Origin: Allorhizocola sp044869915
GTDB taxonomy: Bacteria > Actinomycetota > Actinomycetes > Mycobacteriales > Micromonosporaceae
Assembly (NCBI GenBank): GCA_044869915.1
Contig: JBIOYB010000239.1
Span: forward strand, 1-6,676
DNA: 6,676 bases
Direction of reading: 5' to 3'
In this document: positions 1 through 6,164 of the stretch, in pieces
Position numbering within the stretch: position 1 is the first letter of the stretch
Layout of the letters: each line of letters opens with the position of its first letter
Program-made: the position numbers and the translations under genes
Notes under the pieces: model-generated
Databases searched by the model: none
The model's input: the letters and a program-made list of their open reading frames with translations, nothing else
What the model was told of the DNA's origin: nothing

Positions 1-1
1 T

Positions 2-301
2 GAGCTCGCCGACGCGCTGCAGGTCACCCCGCGCAATATCACGGGGCTTGTGGACGGCTTGGTCGTGACCGGTTTTGTCACGCGGGAGCCGCACCCGACA
101 GACCGCCGGGCGACGCTGGTGCAGTTCACCGAGCACGGCACCAAGACGATGACGGCGATGGCTCAAGACCACAAGGAGCTCGCGGACACTCTCTTCGCCG
201 GCATGCCTGACTTTCGGGCGTTCACCGCGGGTTTGGATCACGTTCTGGTGCGCCTGCGCAAGGCGATCGAAGAGTTTGCGGAGAAGGAGGCGGGCAAATG
301 A
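2..301 (+). CDS. MarR-family transcriptional regulator, C-terminal part (5' end outside window)
   Basis: The reading frame is open from the left edge, so the gene starts upstream; 99 residues are visible before the TGA. The first residues (ELADAL, then TPRNITGLVDGL) fit the second and recognition helices of a MarR winged helix-turn-helix. The following GFVTREPHPTDRRATLV is the family's typical wing, with the DRR motif and a beta-hairpin. The rest (TEHGTKTMTAM to the end) is the helical dimerisation arm. MarR proteins are cytoplasmic dimers that usually repress their own operon and neighbouring genes and are released by small ligands. The stop overlaps the ATG of the downstream membrane protein gene (ATGA), so the two are very probably co-transcribed and translationally coupled. 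The ligand is unknown. An ATG/GTG search inside the visible part is meaningless because the true start is off the window. Confidence 0.9.
   Translation, partial: ELADALQVTPRNITGLVDGLVVTGFVTREPHPTDRRATLVQFTEHGTKTMTAMAQDHKELADTLFAGMPDFRAFTAGLDHVLVRLRKAIEEFAEKEAGK
284..290 (+). promoter_or_regulatory. Strong ribosome binding site for the membrane protein gene
   Basis: AAGGAGG, a near-perfect anti-16S match, ends seven bases before the ATG at 298. It lies inside the last codons of the MarR gene and supports the 298 start over the nearby in-frame ATG at 304. Confidence 0.75.
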
Positions 302-894
302 ACATGGTGTTGACGGTGTTTCGCTATGAGCTGGGCATCTGGAAGAGCTTCCTGCGGTGGGTCTTGCGCCGCCCGGTCGCGCCGAAGGGGGAGCAGCCGT
401 TCGGATACACCCAAGCGGTAACCCCGGTGCTGTGGGGTTTCATCGCCGTTTCCGCCATCGAGATCCCGGTGGTTCATTTGCTCATCCCATGGAAGACCGT
501 GCAGGGGATCAGCCTGGTCTTCGGGGCCTGGGGCCTGTTCTGGATGTTGGGCATGATGGCCTCATTGAAGACTTACCCGCACACCATCGGCCCAGAAGGC
601 ATCCGGGTGCGCAACGGCTTCGGCACCGGCGTGTTCATTCCGTGGTCCAATGTGGAGGCGGTCCGGTTCAAGCACCGCAACCTTGAAAAAGGACGGACTA
701 TTCAAAGCCACGGTGACATCCTGAGTCTGGTTGTGTTCAGCCAGTCCAATGTGGACATCGTGCTGCACGAGCCGATGGTCATGCGCAAAGTGTCTGGCCT
801 GACACCGGCGTTCACCGAGCTGCGCATCTATGCCGACGATGCGAGTGGCTTCGTCGCCGGTGCACGGCAGCTCCAGCCAGTCACGGCCGCATAA
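298..894 (+). CDS. Small membrane protein with two transmembrane helices and a PH-like C-terminal region
   Basis: A 198-residue protein whose name I do not recognise. A short basic N-terminus (residues 1-30, with RWVLRRP) is followed by two hydrophobic segments at about 41-63 and 69-90, separated by a short polar turn. The remaining 110 residues are soluble-looking. From about 95 to 160 they show alternating beta-type pattern (HTIGPEGIRVRN, then VFIPWSNVEAVRF, then ILSLVVFSQSNVDIVL). That is the layout of bacterial PH-like domains, where a 'GI..R....IPWS.I..V' stretch is usual. It is therefore likely an inner-membrane protein with a cytoplasmic bPH-type domain; this is inference from pattern, not a proven hit. 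It overlaps the upstream MarR gene by four bases and has a strong ribosome site, so it is probably the target operon of that regulator. Its role is unknown. Confidence 0.8.
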   Translation: MNMVLTVFRYELGIWKSFLRWVLRRPVAPKGEQPFGYTQAVTPVLWGFIAVSAIEIPVVHLLIPWKTVQGISLVFGAWGLFWMLGMMASLKTYPHTIGPEGIRVRNGFGTGVFIPWSNVEAVRFKHRNLEKGRTIQSHGDILSLVVFSQSNVDIVLHEPMVMRKVSGLTPAFTELRIYADDASGFVAGARQLQPVTAA

Positions 895-896
895 TC

Positions 897-935
897 AGGC
901 GTCGCCAGGCCGGTCCCGGCCGAGGCGGGGCGCCT
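897..935 (+). terminator. Possible terminator hairpin after the membrane protein gene
   Basis: Three bases after the TAA lies a nested GC-rich inverted repeat. The outer arms are AGGCG (897-901) and CGCCT (931-935); the inner arms GGCCGG (908-913) and CCGGCC (916-921) form a tight hairpin. There is no T-run, as is often the case in high-GC actinobacteria, so termination is plausible but not certain. Confidence 0.4.
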
Positions 936-1000
936 GCTCGGGTGTTCGTCGGCGTTGGAACAGCACGCCGCGAATTCCTTGCTCATCCACCACGGGCTAC

Positions 1001-1034
1001 GGCCGCCCGCAAGCCCATCGTTTCTCGGGCGGCC
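1001..1034. terminator. Hairpin between convergent genes, possible bidirectional terminator
   Basis: A perfect 9-bp inverted repeat, GGCCGCCCG (1001-1009) and CGGGCGGCC (1026-1034), encloses a 16-base loop. It lies 25 bases past the stop of the minus-strand XRE remnant and about 107 bases past the plus-strand membrane protein gene, so it sits between two convergent genes. It could end transcription from either side. No T-run is present on either strand. Confidence 0.4.
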
Positions 1035-1058
1035 GGGCCGAGGATGGTCATGTCATCA

Positions 1059-1739
1059 TCATGGCAGCATGTTCACCTGATGGGACTCGGTGAAGTAGGC
1101 GGCGCTTTCCGCGTCCGCGGGGTAGTACGACTCGATCCCGATCTCGTCCAGGGTGATGTCCGTTGGGGTGCCAAACGTGGTGATGGTCGAAAACAGCCGT
1201 AGTTCTCGTCCGCCGACGCGGACGATCATCGGAATGACGACGTCCGATTCGATCCGTTGGCTTGCCGTGACGTCGGGCTCGGGCATCAGCAGTTCCTCGT
1301 AGATCGCGGTGAGCTCAGGGTCGGGAGCTGTCGCGAGTTGGCGCGTGATCCGGGCGCGGAACATCGCGCGCACGTCGGCCAGGTTGACGACCATGCCAGC
1401 GAACCCGCGGGGGTCCAGCCCGAGCCGGAGCAGGTTTATCGGCGGCTGCAGCAGGTCGGGAGCCACCTGCGCGAAGAACGGGTCGACCGCGCGATTGGTC
1501 ATCACGATGTTCCACCGGCGATCGAAGACCAGCGCCGGATACGGCTCGTGTGCGTGGAGCACCCTGCGAATCGCGTCGCGGGCCGCCGACAGGGCGTCGT
1601 CGTCAAGTGGGCGCTCCGCGTATCGCGGTGCGAAGCCGGCGGCGAGCAAGAGCCGGTTACGGTCACGCAGCGGTACACGGAGCTGGTCCGCGAGTCGCAG
1701 GACCATCTCGGCGCTCGGCTTGGACTTCCCGGTTTCGAC
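1059..1739 (-). pseudogene. XRE-family regulator with MmyB-like ligand-binding domain, N-terminus deleted
   Basis: About 226 codons remain. Reading from 1739 leftward, the protein begins inside the helix-turn-helix at VETGKSKPSAEMVLRLAD, the family's characteristic end of the DNA-binding domain. It continues with LRVPLRDRNRLLLAAGFAPRY, then a complete ligand-binding domain (EPYPALVFDRRWNIVMTNRA, then the FAGMVVNLADVRAMFRARI stretch, then the conserved VRVGGRELRLFSTITTFGTP and ESYYPAD segments). Family members are usually about 270-290 residues, so roughly 45-60 residues carrying the first helices are missing. At 1739-1743 the sequence switches to a truncated ABC ATPase on the opposite strand. 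A minus-strand frame stays open beyond the junction to about 2252, but that extension reads the ATPase backwards and has no regulator features. Without most of the HTH it cannot act as a repressor. Family recognition is firm; loss of function is inferred. Confidence 0.85.
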
Positions 1740-1742
1740 CAG

Positions 1743-2243
1743 GTCGCGGCGCTGTCCTCGGATGCCGACCTGCTCATCCTGGACGAGCCCACCTCCGGCC
1801 TGGACCCACTGATGGAGGCGGTCTTCCAGGAGACCATCCAGGAAGAGCGGCGCAAGGGACGCACGGTCCTGCTGTCCAGCCACATCCTGGCCGAGGTCGA
1901 GGCCCTGTGCGACCGGGTGAGCATCATCCGCCGCGGCCGCAGGGTGGAGACGGGCACGCTCACCGAACTGCGCCACCTCACCCGCACCTCGATCACCGCC
2001 GAACTCACCGGCCCCGTGCCCCGCCTCGCTGCAATGGCCGGCGTGCACGACCTGTGGACGCAGGACAACCAGCTGCGGTGCCAGGTCGACAGCGACGCGC
2101 TGGACCCGCTGTTCCGCGAACTCGTCAACGTCGGAGTGCGCAGCCTGATCAGCCAGCCGCCGACGCTGGAGGAGATGTTCCTGCGCCAGTACGACGACGA
2201 CCCGTCGGGCCTGAGCAAGACCGAAACACCCGAGATTCTTTGA
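1743..2243 (+). pseudogene. ABC-2 type exporter ATP-binding protein, N-terminal half deleted
   Basis: About 166 residues of an ABC ATPase remain. Visible are the Walker B and D-loop (LLILDEPTSGLDPLMEAVFQ), the switch histidine (TVLLSSHILAEVEALCDRV), the RRGRRVETGTL strand, and the C-terminal regulatory domain ending PPTLEEMFLRQY, typical of drug/antibiotic exporters with a tetronasin-type permease. Full-length proteins are about 300-330 residues. The missing half holds Walker A, the Q-loop and the LSGGQ signature, so ATP binding and hydrolysis cannot occur. The homology starts abruptly at VAALSSDADLL (1743). The plus-strand frame is open upstream to about 1257, but that portion is the reverse reading of the XRE gene, so a long ORF call here would be a chimera. 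The last residues (DDDPSGLSKTETPEIL) may include sequence from a second junction with the permease. Confidence 0.85.
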
Positions 2244-3031
2244 CGCGGCCAACGGCGACCCGACCCAGCTGATGATGATCGGTCCGATCTATGACTCGTC
2301 CGCCGCAGGGCTCGCCGCCTGGCGAGTACGCGGGCAAGCCGCCCTACTCATCGCGTTGGCAAGCCTGTTTCTGGTGATCCGCAGCACCCGCGCGGAGGAG
2401 GAATCGGGCCGCAGCGAATTGCTGGGCTCGACCGTGGTCGGCCGGCACGCGGCGCTCACGGCCGCGCTGACCGTGGCGTTCGCCGCCAACCTGGTTACCG
2501 CGCTTGTCGTGGCACTTGGCCTCATCGGCCAAGGCATGCCCGCGCAGAGCTCACTGGTGATGGGCCTGTCGATCGCCGCTGCCGGTTGGGTCTTCGCCGC
2601 GGTTGCGGGCCTGGCGGCTCAGCACCGAACACGCTCGCACCGCCAGCGGTATCTCCGCTATCGCGATGGCCATCCTGTACGCCGTCCGCGCGACCGCGGA
2701 TGTCGAGCAGCAACCCTGGGTGTCCTGGTTGTCGCCGTTCGGCTGGACCCAGCGCATGCGCCCCTTCGCCGGCGACCACTACTGGCCGCTCCTGCCGGTG
2801 ATCGGCCTGGTTGTGCTGCTGCTGGCCGGCGCCTACCGGATGGCCGCCCGCCGCGACCTCGGGGCCGGAATCCTCCCGCCCCGGCTCGGTCCCGCCACCG
2901 CGACGCCGGGCCTGCGCACCCCGCTCGCCCTGGCCTGGCGACTCCAGCGCGGCACCCTGCTGGCCTGGGCCATCGCGTCCACGGCGTTCGGCGCCGGGCT
3001 GGCCGCACTCCACCGACGCGACCTCGAATAA
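2236..3031 (+). pseudogene. ABC-2 exporter permease (tetronasin-type), truncated at both ends and frameshifted
   Basis: Homology begins around AANGDPTQLMMIGPIYD in frame 1. It continues through the family's conserved cytoplasmic motif (TRAEEESGRSELLGS) and hydrophobic segments near 2335-2375, 2450-2525 and 2553-2622. At about 2622-2624 the frame changes: after GLAAQ in frame 1, the protein resumes in frame 2 as TEHARTASGISAIAMAILYAVRA. It runs on through WVSWLSPFGWTQRMRPFA, a membrane segment near 2796-2840, and the start of the second half (LAWRLQRGTLLAWAIASTAFGAGLAAL), then stops at TAA 3029-3031. Full-length relatives are about 530 residues with twelve helices. Here roughly 60-70 N-terminal residues and most of the second half are absent, leaving about 256 codons of recognisable sequence. 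It follows the ATPase remnant directly, so the two were once an exporter pair. No function is expected. Confidence 0.8.
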
Positions 3032-3203
3032 CCCGCAACACCATCGTCCGAGCAATCCGGAAAAGTCCAAACCTTGTAGCCGCGCTTGCCGATCCGGAAC
3101 GCGGTGGGGAGGCAGCACCTGGCACAGAGCTTTGCGTAGTGTCCAACGGCCTGGGGAAAGCCCGAGTAGCGCCACGGTCCGCTGAATCGATCGAGTTGTA
3201 GAA
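3032..3203. other. Orphan segment between permease remnant and sulfotransferase gene
   Basis: About 170 bases where neither strand gives a recognisable protein. Permease homology ends near 3009 and the sulfotransferase stop is at 3204. Both strands have open frames here, but these are extensions of shadow frames from the neighbours. The composition is a little less GC-rich than the flanks, and a palindromic patch lies around CCGATCCGG. It could be a fragment left by a lost mobile element or by the event that removed the permease C-terminus; I see nothing specific. Confidence 0.4.
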
Positions 3204-4058
3204 CTAGGCCGAACTCCTGGCCACGAGCGCGCGGGCCTGGGCGTCGGCGTGGGCGGTCAGGGGCAGGACTGGTTCCAGTACGGCCGCGTTGCGGCGCCAT
3301 TTTCCGGGTTCGGGCGGGCTGATCGTCCATGCCGAAAGCGGCAGTGGCGAGTCCAGCGGTTCATCGTAGGACCAGCCGAGGGCGGCGCAGATCCGGCCGA
3401 TCTCGCCGGTCGGGTCCGTGATCAGCCGGTGATAGTCGGTGGCGTGCCATCGGCGCGGGTCGAGCGTGGCCAGGTCGGCCAGCAGGATCTCGGTGGTGCG
3501 GCTCCACTGCACGGCCACGATCTCGGCGACCGGGCGGCCGATCAGCTGCCGCCAGCCGGGTACGAGCAGGAACGACCACGGGTGGCCGGTCCACCCGGGC
3601 AGGTCGGGGTAGGTGACGCAGCGGCCGGTCAGCCAGCCCTCCAGCATGCTGCCGAGCGTTTCGGCCGCGTCGCGGTACAGATAGATGAATTTGGCATCCG
3701 GGTATGCCGCAGCGAGAAACGGCAGCCGCAGCGCGTTACGTGGCGTCTTCTCCAGCAGGGTCGGGTGGTCATCCGGGCCGGGCGGGCGGCCGTCGCGGTT
3801 GCGCCACTGCGCCCGGAACCCGTCGCTGAGCCGGGCCACGATCTGCGGGGTCGCGTCGGCGGCGAGCAGGCGGCTGGATTCCCAGCCACGGTTCGCCGCG
3901 CGCAGTTCGGCAATGCCCTCGATGATCGCGTGGCTCTCGCCGCCGATCGTCCACGCCTGCGGCGATCTGGCGAGTACCTCGTACAGCAGCGTGCTGCCGG
4001 CACGCGGGGTGGACATGATGAACACCGGTTGGTGCAGGGCCGAATCGCGGCGATCCAC
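3204..4058 (-). CDS. Sulfotransferase family protein
   Basis: A 284-residue protein of the PAPS-dependent sulfotransferase fold, probably cytoplasmic. The 5'-phosphosulfate loop is at residues 16-23 (STPRAGST, following the hydrophobic strand PVFIM). The TIGGESHAIIEGI stretch (37-49) and LLEKTPRNALRLPFL (101-115) are typical of this bacterial subfamily. The 3'-phosphate-binding strand is at 124-137 (KFIYLYRDAAETLGS), with the expected Arg129 and Ser137. Such enzymes move a sulfonate group from PAPS to a hydroxyl or amine on a small molecule, lipid or sugar; the acceptor cannot be told from sequence. The GTG at 4058 is the only usable start: an in-frame TGA lies about seven codons upstream and no other ATG, GTG or TTG falls between. 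No clear Shine-Dalgarno is seen. It is divergent from a second sulfotransferase gene, which suggests shared control or pathway. No frameshift or internal stop is apparent. Confidence 0.88.
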   Translation of the reverse strand: MDRRDSALHQPVFIMSTPRAGSTLLYEVLARSPQAWTIGGESHAIIEGIAELRAANRGWESSRLLAADATPQIVARLSDGFRAQWRNRDGRPPGPDDHPTLLEKTPRNALRLPFLAAAYPDAKFIYLYRDAAETLGSMLEGWLTGRCVTYPDLPGWTGHPWSFLLVPGWRQLIGRPVAEIVAVQWSRTTEILLADLATLDPRRWHATDYHRLITDPTGEIGRICAALGWSYDEPLDSPLPLSAWTISPPEPGKWRRNAAVLEPVLPLTAHADAQARALVARSSA

Positions 4059-4140
4059 CCACCAATGGTAAGAAGAAGTTCAATGTATCGACATCCCGGT
4101 GTCCGCGGGGCCCACACCTGACCGCGAACCCTACCCTCCC
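4059..4140. promoter_or_regulatory. Divergent promoter region between two sulfotransferase genes
   Basis: This 82-base gap is the only upstream space for both genes, so their promoters should lie here or inside the neighbours' 5' ends. Its first 40 bases are clearly AT-richer than the surroundings (TAAGAAGAAGTTCAATGTAT). On the minus strand a TACATT hexamer, a weak -10 match, sits about 20 bases before the GTG at 4058. I see no convincing -35. Neither gene has an obvious Shine-Dalgarno, so leaderless or near-leaderless transcripts are possible. Confidence 0.4.
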
Positions 4141-5241
4141 ATGGACCCTGCTATGGACCCTCCCGTGAACGTCCTGGACCCCGAACACCTGATCGAGCAC
4201 GCTGTTTGTGCCACCGGCCTGGCCGACTTCGGGCCGCCCGGATTCCGTGCCGGCCTGGACGAACTGGTGGCCGCGCTCACCCACGATCGGGGCCTGAGCC
4301 GCGAAGGGCTCGGGCAGGCGTACGGGTTCGTCCTCGCGCCGTTGACCAACCGGCTCCTCGTGGCGCGGCAGGCCGCCGATCACCCCGAGATCGGCGCGAT
4401 CCCGATTGTCGAACCCGTGTTCATTCTCGGCCTGCCGCGCAGCGGTACGACCGCGCTGCACCGGCTCCTGGCCCGGCACCCCCGGATGCACGCACCACGA
4501 TTGTGGGAACTGAATCAACCCGTGACCCCCGCCGGCATGAGCCAGGCCGATCTGATCCGCGCCAGCGACCACCGGATGGCGTTGATGTACCGGCAGGCGC
4601 CTGCCTTCCGGGCGATCCACCCGACGGCCGCCGAAGAACCCGAGGAGTGCACCTGGCTGCTGGCCAACGAGATGGCGGCCACGCTGTTCAGCGTCAACTT
4701 CGACATCCCGAGCTACACCACATGGCTGCTGGCACAGGACATGATCGGGGCGCTCGCGGGCCACCGCCGCCAACTGCAGCACCTGCTGTGGCGCCGCCCG
4801 GCCACGGGTACGTTGCTGCTCAAGGATCCGTACCACGGCCTGTGCCTGCCGGCGATCGACGCGAACTACCCCGACGCGCGATACATCGTCCTGCGCCGCG
4901 ATCCGTCGACCGTGACCGCTTCGCTGTGCAGCCTCGTCGAGACGATCCGGCGCGTGACCCACGAGCGCGTCGACCTGGCCGCGATCGGCATGGAGTGCAC
5001 CCGATTGGTGCGCACCCTCGTGGCCAGGCAGGAATCACTGACCGGCTCGGATCGCGCGATCCTGGTCGAGTACGACGATTTGCTGATCCGTCCTATGTAC
5101 ACAGCGGAGCGGGTGCTCGACTTCCTGCGGCTGCCGCTCGACGATCGCGGACGGCAGGAGATCCGGCGGTACCTCGCCGAGCATCCCCAGCACCGGCACG
5201 GCACCCACCGGTACCGCCCGGACCGCTACCTCCCGGTCTGA
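4141..5241 (+). CDS. Sulfotransferase family protein
   Basis: A 366-residue protein of the larger actinobacterial/mycobacterial-type sulfotransferase group. After a helical N-terminal segment (VLDPEHLIEHAVCATGLADFG and onward), the 5'-phosphosulfate loop is at residues 98-104 (LPRSGTT, preceded by EPVFILG). A second conserved segment, TLLLKDPYHGLCLPAI, follows at about 222-237. The 3'-phosphate strand is at 248-258 (YIVLRRDPSTV), with Arg253 and Ser256 placed as expected. The reaction is PAPS-dependent sulfonation of an unknown acceptor. The start is uncertain: in-frame GTG 4099, ATG 4141, ATG 4153 and GTG 4165 are all possible and none has a good ribosome site. ATG 4141 keeps the whole conserved region and leaves room for a divergent promoter. 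The C-terminus ends at HGTHRYRPDRYLPV, about 15 residues earlier than many relatives, which usually continue after the 'HGxHxY' motif with another short helix; activity may or may not be affected. It is divergent from the other sulfotransferase gene. Confidence 0.87.
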   Translation: MDPAMDPPVNVLDPEHLIEHAVCATGLADFGPPGFRAGLDELVAALTHDRGLSREGLGQAYGFVLAPLTNRLLVARQAADHPEIGAIPIVEPVFILGLPRSGTTALHRLLARHPRMHAPRLWELNQPVTPAGMSQADLIRASDHRMALMYRQAPAFRAIHPTAAEEPEECTWLLANEMAATLFSVNFDIPSYTTWLLAQDMIGALAGHRRQLQHLLWRRPATGTLLLKDPYHGLCLPAIDANYPDARYIVLRRDPSTVTASLCSLVETIRRVTHERVDLAAIGMECTRLVRTLVARQESLTGSDRAILVEYDDLLIRPMYTAERVLDFLRLPLDDRGRQEIRRYLAEHPQHRHGTHRYRPDRYLPV

Positions 5242-5312
5242 CCGTCACGGGTGGTGGATTCCGCAACCCGGCCACAACCGGGGAGATCAACGCTTCGAGC
5301 CCACAGGAAAAT

Positions 5313-5450
5313 AGGACATATGCGGAGCCGAGGTTTCGGCATGGGTCATGGAGGGATCAGCACGCTGGCCGCCACCTGCCGTGGATCATTGTCGTCGTGG
5401 TGATGATCACAATGAATCCGGTGGAAGGCACCGGGAACCCGATGGACTAA
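5313..5450 (+). pseudogene. Possible remnant of a small membrane protein gene
   Basis: In frame 3 the stretch ending at TAA 5448-5450 reads YAEPRFRHGSWRDQHAGRHL followed by a short hydrophobic run PWIIVVVVMITMNPVEG. It looks more protein-like than the shadow frames nearby: a basic/aromatic linker, a valine/isoleucine-rich run, then a polar tail. No ATG, GTG or TTG in this frame precedes it at a sensible distance; the frame merely stays open from inside the sulfotransferase gene. It is therefore either the 3' end of a decayed gene or chance. I do not recognise a family. Confidence 0.25.
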
Positions 5451-5460
5451 ACACCCTGGC

Positions 5461-5477
5461 TATGCCACAAAGGCATA
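5461..5477. promoter_or_regulatory. Short inverted repeat upstream of corA
   Basis: TATGCC (5461-5466) and GGCATA (5472-5477) are perfect inverted arms around a five-base ACAAA spacer, ending 41 bases before the corA ATG. It could be an operator half-site pair or a small leader hairpin. One such short palindrome is not rare by chance. Confidence 0.3.
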
Positions 5478-5504
5478 CGACCGCCCCGGACGGCTGCGGT
5501 GATG

Positions 5505-5513
5505 AAAGGGAGG
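5505..5513 (+). promoter_or_regulatory. Ribosome binding site of corA
   Basis: AAAGGGAGG lies five bases before the ATG at 5519 and two before an in-frame GTG at 5516. The spacing favours the ATG and argues that this gene was recently functional. Confidence 0.65.
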
Positions 5514-5518
5514 CCGTG

Positions 5519-6085
5519 ATGGCACGACAGGACGCCAACGGTGACGGTCAGCCCGCTGACCGGGTGCCTGGCCGGGCGTGGTCGCAGCCGTGGCGCGCGA
5601 TGGCTGCGCGGGTGATCGGCACAGAGCGTGACGACGGCCGGCCCACCCGCAGCCCTGCGGCGGCGGGAAAGGTGATTGACTGCGCTCTGTACGTCGACGG
5701 GATGCGCCAGGACGGTCGCGCCGATTACGCCGACGCGCACCAGCAGGCGGCCAGCATGCCGGAGGCGTTCGTATGGCTGGGGTTGCACGAGCCGACCGCG
5801 CAGCAGATGGCCGACGTCGCAGCCGTGTTCGGGCTGGACCCCATCCCGGTTGAGGACGCGGCCACCGCCGACGCCCGCCCGAAAATCGAACGCTACGGCG
5901 AGACCACCTTCTTCGTGCTGCGCACCACCCGATACATCGAACACCCCGAGCTGACCGAAACCTCCGAAATCGTGGAAACCGGACTGATCATGATCTTCGT
6001 TGGGGAGCGGTTCGTCATCACCGTGCGCCACGGTGCCCTCGGCCCGCTCGGCCCGGTCCGCGCCGACCTCAGGGTCGTTTCATGA
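5519..6085 (+). pseudogene. corA: CorA-type magnesium/cobalt transporter, truncated by an insertion sequence
   Basis: 188 codons before a stop. Residues 1-50 are a variable polar N-terminus. From KVIDCALYVDG (51) the sequence follows the CorA cytoplasmic domain: AFVWLGLHEPTAQQMADVAAVFGLDPIPVEDA (83-114), RPKIERYGETTFFVLRTTRYI (120-140), EIVETGLIMIFVGERFVITVRHG (150-172). Homology ends with VRADL (residues 180-184, to about 6070). The last four residues and stop come from the left end of an ISAs1-family element. CorA proteins form pentameric inner-membrane Mg/Co channels of about 320-370 residues in this group. The long stalk helix, both transmembrane helices and the GMN selectivity motif are all missing here, so no channel can form. 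The rest of the gene should lie beyond the right end of the insertion, outside the window. Confidence 0.88.
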
Positions 6086-6164
6086 TCGGGTTTGATGTGG
6101 GTCGAGGCTGAGGGTATGGCTGTCAGGATGTGATGGTGGTTCTCGGTGTGTCGCATGTGGACAG

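Larger units (their letters stand above)
5242..5518. other. Non-coding stretch before corA
   Basis: About 277 bases without a well-supported gene. It contains a possible small-ORF remnant on the plus strand (5313-5450), a short inverted repeat (5461-5477) and the corA ribosome site. No tRNA, terminator with T-run or long repeat was seen. Confidence 0.5.

Noticed and set aside
1257..1742. Plus-strand open frame upstream of the ATPase fragment
   Set aside because: It is the reverse reading of the XRE ligand-binding domain; the real ATPase similarity starts at 1743.
1059..2252. A 397-codon minus-strand open frame spanning the whole region
   Set aside because: Only the part up to about 1739 is regulator-like. 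The upstream part reads the ABC ATPase backwards and has no family features, so it is a chimera of a truncated gene and a shadow frame.
2833..3330. Minus-strand 165-codon frame covering the orphan segment, considered as a transposase fragment
   Set aside because: It overlaps both neighbours and I could not match it to any transposase or other family motif.
3249..4121. Plus-strand 290-codon frame
   Set aside because: It lies antisense to the minus-strand sulfotransferase, has no recognisable motif, and is explained by high GC content.
3769..4962. Minus-strand 397-codon frame
   Set aside because: It crosses both divergent sulfotransferase genes and their promoter region; low-complexity Arg/Gly/Ala-rich, a GC shadow.
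4206..5312. Plus-strand frame overlapping the sulfotransferase
   Set aside because: Arg/Pro-rich shadow of the sulfotransferase gene; only its last part, beyond the gene, deserved a note.
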